Part shown: positions 28,592 through 36,719 of the stretch, piece after piece
Layout of the letters: each line of letters begins with the position of its first letter
Numbering within the stretch: position 1 is the stretch's first letter
NCBI GenBank assembly: GCA_025201865.1
Contig: MU602683.1
Coordinates: 1 to 61,830 of the forward strand
Direction: 5' to 3'
Length of the DNA: 61,830 nucleotides
Source of the DNA: Ramicandelaber brevisporus
Taxonomy: Eukaryota; Kickxellomycota; Ramicandelaberales; Ramicandelaberaceae
The notes under the pieces: model-generated
Databases searched by the model: none
What the model saw: the letters and a program-made list of their open reading frames with translations, nothing else
Told to the model about the DNA's origin: nothing
Made by a program: the position numbers and the translations under genes

Positions 28592-29300
28592 GTTGTTGTA
28601 GTTGGTGGTGTTGTTGTATTTGGTGGTGTTACTGGTGTTGCTGTTTGAGAACACTTCGTCTAGGTGGAACGAGCGCTGATGAGTGTGTTTTGTTTTAGAG
28701 AAAGCGAGTGCGAGGAGATGAGCAGACGGCAGCGTTGCCTGGTGTGAGTTGTGAGGACCGGTGGCGGCGATCGAATGTGCAGGACTGGCAGGCGGGCTGA
28801 GCGAGAAACGAAACAGAAAAAGGAAAGGCAGAAAAGGCAAGAAGAGAAACCGAAGCTGACACCACATCCACTCGCCACAAACTGGGACTGCGGCCAGCTG
28901 CCACCAGCCAGCCGAGCTAACAGTGTCCCAACACGGCTGTCGCTGTGTATCGTGCATTGGCACTGATGTTGGTGCCATCTACAATATTTCAGATTGGATG
29001 CTGAACAATGTGATCCTCAGTCACAATTTTACTGGCTTGTCGATTATGTTGCCATCACAACAATGATTAAGGAAGGATGAATACTACCTTGTTCATGATA
29101 AGGATGTCATCTGTTGTCTGGCTCGAAAAGGACATCTGCAATGCGGTGAGCCGATTGTGTGCATAGTGCCGTCCACGGACCAAGTAAACATCAGGCTGTT
29201 TTGCTCGCGTGTCGCACAAGACGCGCTTTGTTTCTCTCTTTTATTCTCGGTCTTTTGTAACCCGCAATCTCAATTAACTCTTATAAGTCATATAGCTATT
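28592..29300. other. Divergent promoter: secreted peptide / RIM20
   Basis: 709 bases. The left part (to ~28860) is purine-rich on the plus strand (leader of the minus gene). The right part is mixed, with a T/C-rich stretch at about 29225-29270 ahead of the RIM20 start. No other gene supported. Confidence 0.5.
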
Positions 29301-32093
29301 ATGTTCTCTGCATTCACAGGTGGTAGCGGCAGCGGCGGCAGCAGCGGCAACAGTAGTAGCAACAACGCTGCGACGAGCGATTCTGTCAACGCAGATGGTG
29401 CGAACAGCAACGGTAGCACACAGGATGCCAACTCATCGCGGTTGACTACAGTTGGACGCTGGGCAATCGCGCCGACCAGCAATCTTCTCGCAGTTCCGCT
29501 GAAGCAGACGCAGGCTGTGTCTACTGCCCTCCGCGCATTCCTGACCGATTACATTAGTCACAACTATGCAGAACCGGTTGAGGTTTATCGAGATGACTTG
29601 CGTATCCTGCAGGAATTGCGCCAAGACTGCGCTGGAACCGCTTACTCATCAATGACTTTAAAGGCATTGGAGAGAATCACTCGTTACTATGGCCAGCTGA
29701 CATTTATTATGACAAAGTTCCCAATTGATGTGGGTGTTTCTTTCCCTTGGTTTGGTGTCTTTGATCCTCCTCCGGCTTCATCTTCATCTTCATCGAACTT
29801 GGCAAATGCGGTCAATGTCGCACAAGGCTTGAATGCTGACTCTAGCCCGTCAACTTCAACTGCAGATGATGCGGCAAATACAGCATCATTTGGACAGATT
29901 ATTGCGGCAGCGATTGGACTTGGAGTTAAGCCATACGCACAGCCAAATATCAACTATGAACGCGCATGTGTTTTATTCAATGTGGCTGCCGCCTATTCTC
30001 ACTTGGGTGTGTTGGAGAATCGCACTAGTCCAGAGGGACTTAAGAGAGCATGCGCACACTTCCAATCCGCAGCTGGTGTTTATCGATTTATGCGTCTAGG
30101 TGATGAAAGTGGCAACAGCAACAACAGCAGCAATAATAACTCACAATCACCAGCAGTAATGACATCAACCACCTCTCCAAAGACACCAAATGCGAGTAAA
30201 TCCAACGAAGATGTGCAACTATCGTCAGCAGTTACTAGTGGAAGTGTTGGAATAGTGTCCGATATGAGATGCGAGCCACCTTCTGACATGTCGACCTGGT
30301 CATTACGTGCATTGGAGTTGATCAGCTTAGCTCAGGCTCAGGAGTGCGTTTGGCTGCGTGCTGTTATCGATAATTTCAAAGATGGTCTTGTTGCAAGATT
30401 GGCTGCGCAAGTTGCCGACCATTACCAACATGCTTACGAGGCTGCATCTCATCCAAGCATCTCTGTCCAGAGCAGCAGAGTGTTCCCGCGTAGCTGGCAT
30501 TATCATTTACAGCTCAAGCAGTTGCATTTCAGCGCAGTCGCCCAGCGTCGCAAGGCTGATGAGTGTTTGAGTCAAAATAAGTATGGCGAGGAAGTTGCTA
30601 GATTGCGCTTGGCATTCTCTATCACAGAACGTGCATTGTCGCTGGCTAAACAGGCACAGAGCGAGAGTCCAGACAAGGGTGATTATGGCACAAATGTTAC
30701 TGTTAGCGAGGCTGTTATTAATGATTTGAAATCACTGCATAATCATATCGCCACCAATCTAGTGCGGGCCGAGAAGGATAACGACATCATCTACTTGATC
30801 CCAGTCCCTGAAGAGGGCACATTGACTGCCATTGCCAAGGCTGATATGGTTAAGCCAAGCTGCCCAGACATCATCAGACAACCTGGCAAGTTTATGGGCA
30901 AGGATCCAGCCAGCATCATTGGCTTGCCGCTGTTTTCTGGATTGGTTCCGTTTGCAATCCATCAGGCCGCCAGCGTCTACACAGACCGCAAAGATAACTG
31001 GGTAAAGACCAACATTATCGAGGCACTGGATAGCATGACTGCGCAGTTCCACAGCACAATGGATTCGCTGGGACTGCCTGAGGCACTTGACACAATGACT
31101 CGCTCGCACATTGGATTGCCTTCTTCACTGCTGGTGCGTGCTACGGAGGTTAGATCCGATGGTGGCATCCAGGCTCTTCGTGGCTATGCTGACACGATTC
31201 GACAGAATGTAACAAGCATTGCTGCCAAATTGGATGAATGCGAGTCAGTCCTGCGCAACGAATCTGCAGATGATGCCAGGTTCCGCAAGCAGTTTGGTGA
31301 CCAACGCTGGCAGCGTCTTCCATCCGACAAGATGACAACCAGCTTCCGTGAGGAGATTTCTCGATATCGCGCCACTCTCGACCAAGCCAAAGCTGGCGAT
31401 GCCACAATTTCCACTCGCTTGGAAACCTGGGGTCCATTGATCGCTGTACTGGGCTCCAGTCGCGAAGAGCTTGAGCGCAGCGTGCCTGCTCTTGGCGGCA
31501 CTGGTCCAACATCTCTCCAGTCTGATGCCAACCACTCTGAAGCCATCAGCACATTGCGCGAACTGCTCCAAGAAGCCAAAGTCATGGATGATGAGCGCAA
31601 GGCTGCCATCGAAGAAGCTCGCCAGCTGGCTGCTGATGACGACATTGGCCAAATCTTGAATGAGCATTCATCCCGGCTTGCAGCTCGTGCTCCGACACCC
31701 ATCATCAAGATTGACATTGTTCAGTTCGAGCCCATGTTTGCCGAGCGTATTGCATCCCGCTACGGCCGATTCAAGCAGTATGTCGTTGATGAGCTTGATG
31801 CCCAAAACGAATTGGCCGAAACGATCCAGTCTGCCCACTCCACTTTGCTCGAGATTCGGAAACAGCATCCACTGCTGGCTAAACGAGAGCAGGCCATCAA
31901 GAACCTGCAGCTTGCATATGAAAAGTATGCAGAGTTGACGAACAACATGCATGAGGGCATCAAGTTTTACGATAACTTTGGCGGCATGGTTGACAGGCTC
32001 TTGGATAACTGTAGGGATTATGCACTGGCGAGAGCATTGGAATCGAAGGATTTGCTTTCAGACATTGTGTCTAACATTAACCCATCTCGCTAA
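29301..32093 (+). CDS. RIM20: BRO1-domain protein, RIM20/PalA type
   Basis: 930 aa. PalA/Rim20 is the ESCRT-III-binding scaffold that brings the zinc-finger factor Rim101/PacC and its protease together in ambient-pH signalling. After a Gly/Ser/Asn-rich start (~1-55) comes the BRO1 domain (~60-440): NLLAVPLKQTQAV, then ITRYYGQLTFIMTKFPIDVGVSFPWFGVFD and VLFNVAAAYSHLG. Ser/Asn-rich inserts lie near 155-190 and 265-310. The coiled V-shaped domain follows (~520-915; LPSSLLVRA, SEEAL-like helices, LDNCRDYALAR). PFKQT-like spacing and KFPIDVGV favour PalA over Bro1. There is no Pro-rich tail, unlike ALIX and Bro1. Start at the first ATG (29301); the upstream in-frame extension begins with GTG and is not used. 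Confidence 0.87.
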   Translation: MFSAFTGGSGSGGSSGNSSSNNAATSDSVNADGANSNGSTQDANSSRLTTVGRWAIAPTSNLLAVPLKQTQAVSTALRAFLTDYISHNYAEPVEVYRDDLRILQELRQDCAGTAYSSMTLKALERITRYYGQLTFIMTKFPIDVGVSFPWFGVFDPPPASSSSSSNLANAVNVAQGLNADSSPSTSTADDAANTASFGQIIAAAIGLGVKPYAQPNINYERACVLFNVAAAYSHLGVLENRTSPEGLKRACAHFQSAAGVYRFMRLGDESGNSNNSSNNNSQSPAVMTSTTSPKTPNASKSNEDVQLSSAVTSGSVGIVSDMRCEPPSDMSTWSLRALELISLAQAQECVWLRAVIDNFKDGLVARLAAQVADHYQHAYEAASHPSISVQSSRVFPRSWHYHLQLKQLHFSAVAQRRKADECLSQNKYGEEVARLRLAFSITERALSLAKQAQSESPDKGDYGTNVTVSEAVINDLKSLHNHIATNLVRAEKDNDIIYLIPVPEEGTLTAIAKADMVKPSCPDIIRQPGKFMGKDPASIIGLPLFSGLVPFAIHQAASVYTDRKDNWVKTNIIEALDSMTAQFHSTMDSLGLPEALDTMTRSHIGLPSSLLVRATEVRSDGGIQALRGYADTIRQNVTSIAAKLDECESVLRNESADDARFRKQFGDQRWQRLPSDKMTTSFREEISRYRATLDQAKAGDATISTRLETWGPLIAVLGSSREELERSVPALGGTGPTSLQSDANHSEAISTLRELLQEAKVMDDERKAAIEEARQLAADDDIGQILNEHSSRLAARAPTPIIKIDIVQFEPMFAERIASRYGRFKQYVVDELDAQNELAETIQSAHSTLLEIRKQHPLLAKREQAIKNLQLAYEKYAELTNNMHEGIKFYDNFGGMVDRLLDNCRDYALARALESKDLLSDIVSNINPSR

Positions 32094-32154
32094 AGTTAAT
32101 TCTTCTTTTTTTTAAATACACACTCGTTAACTTTGAACATTTTATAAAAGTTTG

Positions 32155-34197
32155 TTAACCTAACGATGGCAAGCCAAACGCTATAGAGATGTCGTTAATA
32201 AGCCGAATGAATTGAGTTCGCGTGTTGCTGGTTCTTTGTTGAGAGCTTGAAACGAAGGATGGTCCATCGCGTGCAAGTTGTTCCAGGATCTGGCCCGAGA
32301 GCACAGCAATGTTACCATAGAATGCAGCACGTTCGGTCAGAGACATGAGACGGGAAAGCGACAGGCAGGACGGGATGATTTCTCCAAGCGCAGCGAGACA
32401 TTCGACGGGGGCAATCGATGATGCAGAGTCATCTGAGACGGCGGCTGAACCACCGTTCATGTATACAGCGAGACGAGACGAAAGGTTCTGAAGCAGAGCA
32501 CCAACCTGTTGCTGATCCAAGGTTGATTGTGATGGCGGCTTTGCGAGCTCAGCTGAGATGGACTCTGCCATCGGGCGTAACAAAGCCATCAGTCGTGCAA
32601 CAGCCGCGGACATGACCAATGATGCCGCAGAGTGGAAGGTGGGCATGCCATCATCAACAGCGCCAGAACCCTTTTCATTGTATTCGTCTTGTGGCAATGG
32701 AGTTGTAGTTTCAATGTGGATCATCAAAATGTGGCAGGCATCAGCCAGTGCATCGGCATCACCGGAGATTTCAGCTAGTTTGTTAACCAGTAGAGCAGGC
32801 AGGTGCGATGCAATTGCCTCCAAGAATCGATTCAGCTCAGCCGCCATGCTTGGATTGGCAAAAATACCAGAAGAAGATGCATGTGCCTTCTCACTAGTGC
32901 TCGTGTCCACCGTTGAACCAAAAAGCTCTCCACACAACCGCTGCTCGTCGCCACATACACCCATGACCAATGAACACGCTTCCTGAACTATATCTACAAT
33001 GTTACCATTGGAGCGTTGTACAATGTGCTCAAGTTCAGGCTCGAGATAATGCTTGATGACCAGCGTGTTGCGCACTCTGAGATAGGTAACCAAGCAGTCT
33101 CGAAGCAGAGCACGATGTTCAGATGGAACCACATAGCCACGGCTGCTCTTCTCGCTATTTGAGCTTGCACCAACGGCGCGTTTCTGCAGCTCACCAATGA
33201 ACGGGACAGTCGCAGCACAGGCAGCGCGGAATCGCACATACAGTGTAGTCTTCACGGGGACATCGTCGGTGCCAACAAGCGCGCGGATATCCTCACCAAT
33301 CTCCATCAATTGAGACGTGATATGCGCCTTGAGTAGTGCTAATCCACGAGTCAAGCACTGTTCAAAGCGCATGCGATACAACTCTGCATCTCTGAACTGC
33401 GAGTGTGGCTTCTCGCTAAGATACTCCAGTGCCATGTCGACGTGCTGCAAGCTTGGCAAGAACTGTGGATGTCTACACACATCATCGCCTGGCAGTGTAA
33501 ACACTCGCATGACTTGTGACAATCCAGCAAAGATACGCAGCCGATTGGCCAATTCATTTGCCAAGTCAATCAGCTCGCGTTCTTCACGCAGAGGCAGCTC
33601 GCAGGCTGCAGTGACCTGACTGGTCTGGACTCGAACAAACGCTGCACCACGCTCCAGATTATCCACATCATGCTGCAGCGTGTGGTTGATGGTGTGGTGA
33701 ATGGCTTTGACACTGTCAAGATACGTGGATAGCATGGCGAGATGACCGCGATAGGTGTCTTCCTGGCTGCGTACCATTTCGTCTTCGATGCCGGCCAGCC
33801 ATCCGAGGAACTGCGGCGCGGTCTCTTTGCCGCTGTCCGATGATGTTGCCGCAACGGCAGGTGCAGAATGAATCGCTGCAATTGCAGGCACGACGGGTGT
33901 ATCGTGCTGCTTGGATACAGCCATGCCAGACTGCTCGCTGGCAAACTTGGCGGGCATTGGCTGTTGGCGACATGCTTCATCGAGTCGAGCAGCGTTCTTT
34001 CGCGCTCTCGAGCTCAACACAAACTGCTGATCCCACGACGCCAGCGAAGATGGAGCCGGCTTGCGTGGTCGCGCTGGTAATGCCGGCGTTCCTCGCTGAC
34101 TTGCCGTCGCGGCTACTGAGGCTGGTGCAAGCGATGGACTCGAGCCGATCGCTGTCCTATGTGCTGTCGCTGCTGTCGTTGCTGTCGTTGACCACAT
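32155..34197 (-). CDS. COG3: Conserved oligomeric Golgi complex subunit 3
   Basis: 680 aa. Lobe A subunit of the COG tether for retrograde vesicles at the Golgi. An Ala/Ser/Pro-rich N-terminus (~1-125) precedes the Sec34-like region: a helical segment (FLGWLAGIEDEMVRSQEDTYRGHLAML, then HHTINHTLQHDVDNLE), RELIDLANELANRLRIFAGLSQVMRVF, then YLSEKPHSQFRDAELYRMRFEQCLTRGLALLKAHI, which matches the central Cog3 motif. The C-terminal half is helical. The ATG at 34197 (MWSTTATT) is the first in the frame that does not run into the neighbouring BolA gene; codons further upstream give a Cys run and lack an ATG. Convergent with RIM20 (61 bp), divergent from the BolA gene (88 bp). Confidence 0.85.
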   Translation of the reverse strand: MWSTTATTAATAHRTAIGSSPSLAPASVAATASQRGTPALPARPRKPAPSSLASWDQQFVLSSRARKNAARLDEACRQQPMPAKFASEQSGMAVSKQHDTPVVPAIAAIHSAPAVAATSSDSGKETAPQFLGWLAGIEDEMVRSQEDTYRGHLAMLSTYLDSVKAIHHTINHTLQHDVDNLERGAAFVRVQTSQVTAACELPLREERELIDLANELANRLRIFAGLSQVMRVFTLPGDDVCRHPQFLPSLQHVDMALEYLSEKPHSQFRDAELYRMRFEQCLTRGLALLKAHITSQLMEIGEDIRALVGTDDVPVKTTLYVRFRAACAATVPFIGELQKRAVGASSNSEKSSRGYVVPSEHRALLRDCLVTYLRVRNTLVIKHYLEPELEHIVQRSNGNIVDIVQEACSLVMGVCGDEQRLCGELFGSTVDTSTSEKAHASSSGIFANPSMAAELNRFLEAIASHLPALLVNKLAEISGDADALADACHILMIHIETTTPLPQDEYNEKGSGAVDDGMPTFHSAASLVMSAAVARLMALLRPMAESISAELAKPPSQSTLDQQQVGALLQNLSSRLAVYMNGGSAAVSDDSASSIAPVECLAALGEIIPSCLSLSRLMSLTERAAFYGNIAVLSGQILEQLARDGPSFVSSSQQRTSNTRTQFIRLINDISIAFGLPSLG

Positions 34198-34285
34198 TCT
34201 ATTGCGTTCAGTTTGCAGACTATAAAAAGAAATAAAACAGCGACAACAGCAACAACAATAGTAACAACAACGGGATCTCGGTGAT
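34198..34285. promoter_or_regulatory. Compact bidirectional promoter, COG3 / BolA
   Basis: Only 88 bases separate the two start codons. The segment is A/AC-rich (ATAAAAAGAAATAAAAC, then an aac/caa run). It must contain both cores, or the promoters extend into the opposite genes. Confidence 0.45.
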
Positions 34286-34744
34286 ATGATCGCACGACTT
34301 GCCAGCTCACTTGTTGCACTGCCTACTTCACGTTCTGTAACCACCACTGCTATCCGTACAATGAGCACTTCTTCGTCACCAGTCGATACTGCAGCTGCTG
34401 GCCCACTTGAGACTACTTTGCGAGCCAAGCTCACTGCTGCACTGAGTCCCGCACGGCTCGATGTCACCAACGAGTCTCATTTGCACGCTGGTCATTCTGC
34501 AATGCGCGGTGTAGCGAACAAAGAGACTCATTTCCGTGTACATGTGGTCAGCGACGCCTTTCAGGGCAAGTCGCCGTTGCAAAGGCACCGAACTGTTTAC
34601 GGATTGCTGACTGATGAGATGTCGTCAAGCGGACACAATGGCATTCATGCGCTGGCACTATCGACAAAGACTCCTGCAGAGATTGAAGCTGTGAATGCAG
34701 CTGCTGTTTCTACTGCGGCCGCATCAGAGTCCAAGCAAGAGTAA
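34286..34744 (+). CDS. BolA-family protein, probably mitochondrial
   Basis: 152 aa. BolA proteins pair with monothiol glutaredoxins in Fe-S cluster delivery (mitochondrial Bol1/Bol3) or iron signalling (cytosolic Bol2). The N-terminus (MIARLASSLVALPTSRSVTT) is Arg/Ser-rich without acids, which favours mitochondria. The BolA fold covers ~42-130: VTNESHLHAGHSAMRG, ETHFRVHVVSDAFQGKSPLQRHRTVYGLLTDEM, then GIHALALSTKTP. HAGH and the conserved ligand His in GIHAL are present. It resembles Bol1/BOLA1 more than Bol3. A short Ala/Ser-rich tail ends the protein. Confidence 0.92.
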   Translation: MIARLASSLVALPTSRSVTTTAIRTMSTSSSPVDTAAAGPLETTLRAKLTAALSPARLDVTNESHLHAGHSAMRGVANKETHFRVHVVSDAFQGKSPLQRHRTVYGLLTDEMSSSGHNGIHALALSTKTPAEIEAVNAAAVSTAAASESKQE

Positions 34745-34820
34745 ATGCATTGTAACATGAGTTTATTTATATAAAAAACACTAAAACTAACTAACTAGCT
34801 AGTAACGATCAAGTGACAAT

Positions 34821-36320
34821 TCACTCTCTAATGTATTTGACCAGTTCGACCTTGATGGATGGAAACAGCTCTTGCCACCTGCGACGGCCGTCTTCATTAT
34901 TCTCGAGCATTTTCAGAAGTTGTAAGTTTGGGAACAATGCAATCAATTTGGCAATCTTCTTGTCAAGGTAAGAAGGTGTCCGCGGGCCGATGATGACAGT
35001 ATGCACCGAACCGTTGACTTGGCCGTCAAATTGATCCAAGTATTTGTTGCTATACCAGCAATGGTAAAGATTGAGTGTCTCCAGCTTAGGTGCACCATGA
35101 AGTATGAAACGGATGGTGTCGGCTTTGATGCCAATGGGCTCTCCTTGACCATCTGCAGTAATCACCAGTTCACGGATATTTGACAGTTGACAATGTACAC
35201 CTTCTTCATCGCTGATAATGTAAGCGGGGTCATAGATGCCCTGGATAGTGAGCGTTTCGAGTTGCTGAAGATGACGCGAGATGGATTGCAGCTCAGTACT
35301 GTAGCCACCAATAACCTTTAAACGGTTGACATTTGGAAACGAGCGGAGAGTAGCTGCTAACATTCTTTCAGTCTCGCAGTGCAAAAGTGTCAACTCAATA
35401 ACCGTTGGCCAAGTATGAGAGTGGATTGGTGCATACAGTCCAGCATCAGCATGATCTTCAAAGCTCAACTCCAGGTGGCGAAGAGAGGGGAACTGAGCGG
35501 GACCAAAATTCACCAAGGCATCCTCATCGTGTCCACCTTGAAACAAGGATGATGATAAGTACAATCGCTCCAATCGCGGGTAAATGATGTTTCTATTTCC
35601 AAATAGGCGCTTGCATTGTGCAAAGAAGATGAAGCTATCATAATAACTGAGATTCAACTCTGTTATTATCTCTGCAAACTTTGGCAAATACATTGGCGAT
35701 ACAACTTCATCTGTCTGTACCATAACGCTAAGCGTGTGGTTTCCAATATTGTCTACGCATTGAACCAGTTTATCAACAATGACGCATTGTTTGGCATCAG
35801 AGCAGTATACGTCCCAGTCAACTTTGATGTTTTGGTTGCGGCTCTCTGCTCCATGAACCCAATCGGTCACAGTCCCCGCGTCCTTTATATCCCACGAGAA
35901 GTGATCACAAAATACCACTCGCAACTTGCGCAAACCTGCAAGCTCACCACCACCATCACCACCACCACCACCACAACTATTGAAAAATGAAGCAATGACA
36001 GGTCCAGTGTCCTTCATACGATCGCTAGTTCTCCTCATGCGACCAGGAACATGTTTCTCCATTTGACCAAATGCAACTTCAAGAATCCGAACGAGATGAC
36101 CATATCGCCTCCAGGCTGATGGTAAAGTCCGGAGATGCTTCCCGCTGATAACCAAATGGCGCCAAACGGTACGAGAAAACTCTTCATGGAAATGTTTACT
36201 GACGGTTAAAAGGCTTGCAGCTTCAGCCTGGCTGAACATGGTGGCAATTTCTCCAAGCAGCTCCAGTGGCAAGTCCGACAATAGTAACGGCTCGTTGGCC
36301 GTCGAGATCTCGACCGACAT
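34821..36320 (-). CDS. F-box / leucine-rich-repeat-like protein (paralogue 2)
   Basis: 499 aa. F-box at ~14-60 (SDLPLELLGEIATMF…VSKHFHEEFSRTVWRHLVI), then RYGHLVRILEVAF, matching paralogue 1 at 26627 (RYSHLVHSIRI). LRR-like segments: YPRLERLYLSSS, FPSLRHLELSFE, WPTVIELTLLHC, LQQLETLTIQGI, APKLETLNLYHC and FPNLQLLKML. A glycine-rich patch (SCGGGGGDGGG) lies near residue 117. It lacks the acidic run of paralogue 1. Probable SCF substrate receptor; target unknown. ATG at 36320. Both paralogues contain WPTVIEL at equivalent positions. Confidence 0.8.
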   Translation of the reverse strand: MSVEISTANEPLLLSDLPLELLGEIATMFSQAEAASLLTVSKHFHEEFSRTVWRHLVISGKHLRTLPSAWRRYGHLVRILEVAFGQMEKHVPGRMRRTSDRMKDTGPVIASFFNSCGGGGGDGGGELAGLRKLRVVFCDHFSWDIKDAGTVTDWVHGAESRNQNIKVDWDVYCSDAKQCVIVDKLVQCVDNIGNHTLSVMVQTDEVVSPMYLPKFAEIITELNLSYYDSFIFFAQCKRLFGNRNIIYPRLERLYLSSSLFQGGHDEDALVNFGPAQFPSLRHLELSFEDHADAGLYAPIHSHTWPTVIELTLLHCETERMLAATLRSFPNVNRLKVIGGYSTELQSISRHLQQLETLTIQGIYDPAYIISDEEGVHCQLSNIRELVITADGQGEPIGIKADTIRFILHGAPKLETLNLYHCWYSNKYLDQFDGQVNGSVHTVIIGPRTPSYLDKKIAKLIALFPNLQLLKMLENNEDGRRRWQELFPSIKVELVKYIRE

Positions 36321-36719
36321 ATTGCAGTTGCAGTTGCAGCAGCAGTTTTGTAAACTTTGAGTGAGAGTGTAGAGAGAGAGAGAGAGAGAGAGAGAGAAGT
36401 ATGTGCGTGTCGTGGAATAATAGGTGAATGAAGCTCGACTCCGATTCCGCAGTCGGGCTTTCTTGATCTCAATTGTTAAAACTCAACACAAACTGCATTG
36501 TTCCACTGATTGATGTATGTTTGTTGCTACAATACGGCGTGGATGGATGAGTAGAAGTCGATTTGTCGATTTTATTCGCGTTATTTGTTGCCAAAGTGAC
36601 TTGTTTGCTCTCTCTGAATCTCAACTACTACTCGACTGAAGATTGACCACTACCAACAACAACGACAGAGCAGAACAGAACAGAACAGCTGATCTACTTA
36701 ACAGAGCAGCCAGCCAGCC
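36321..36719. other. Divergent promoter: F-box gene / zinc-finger gene
   Basis: 399 bases with an (AG)n run (36370-36396) close to the F-box start and an acagaacagaac repeat near 36670-36688. No gene seen. Confidence 0.6.
36370..36396 (+). repeat. (AG)n microsatellite
   Basis: Thirteen AG dinucleotides, i.e. a CT run in the sense of the F-box gene, 50 bases before its start codon. Confidence 0.9.

Noticed and set aside
29157-29300. N-terminal extension of RIM20
   Set aside because: Starts with GTG; the first ATG is at 29301, followed by a normal BRO1 protein.
34198-34470. N-terminal extension of COG3 into the BolA gene
   Set aside because: No ATG, overlaps the BolA coding part antisense and contains a Cys run from repeats.
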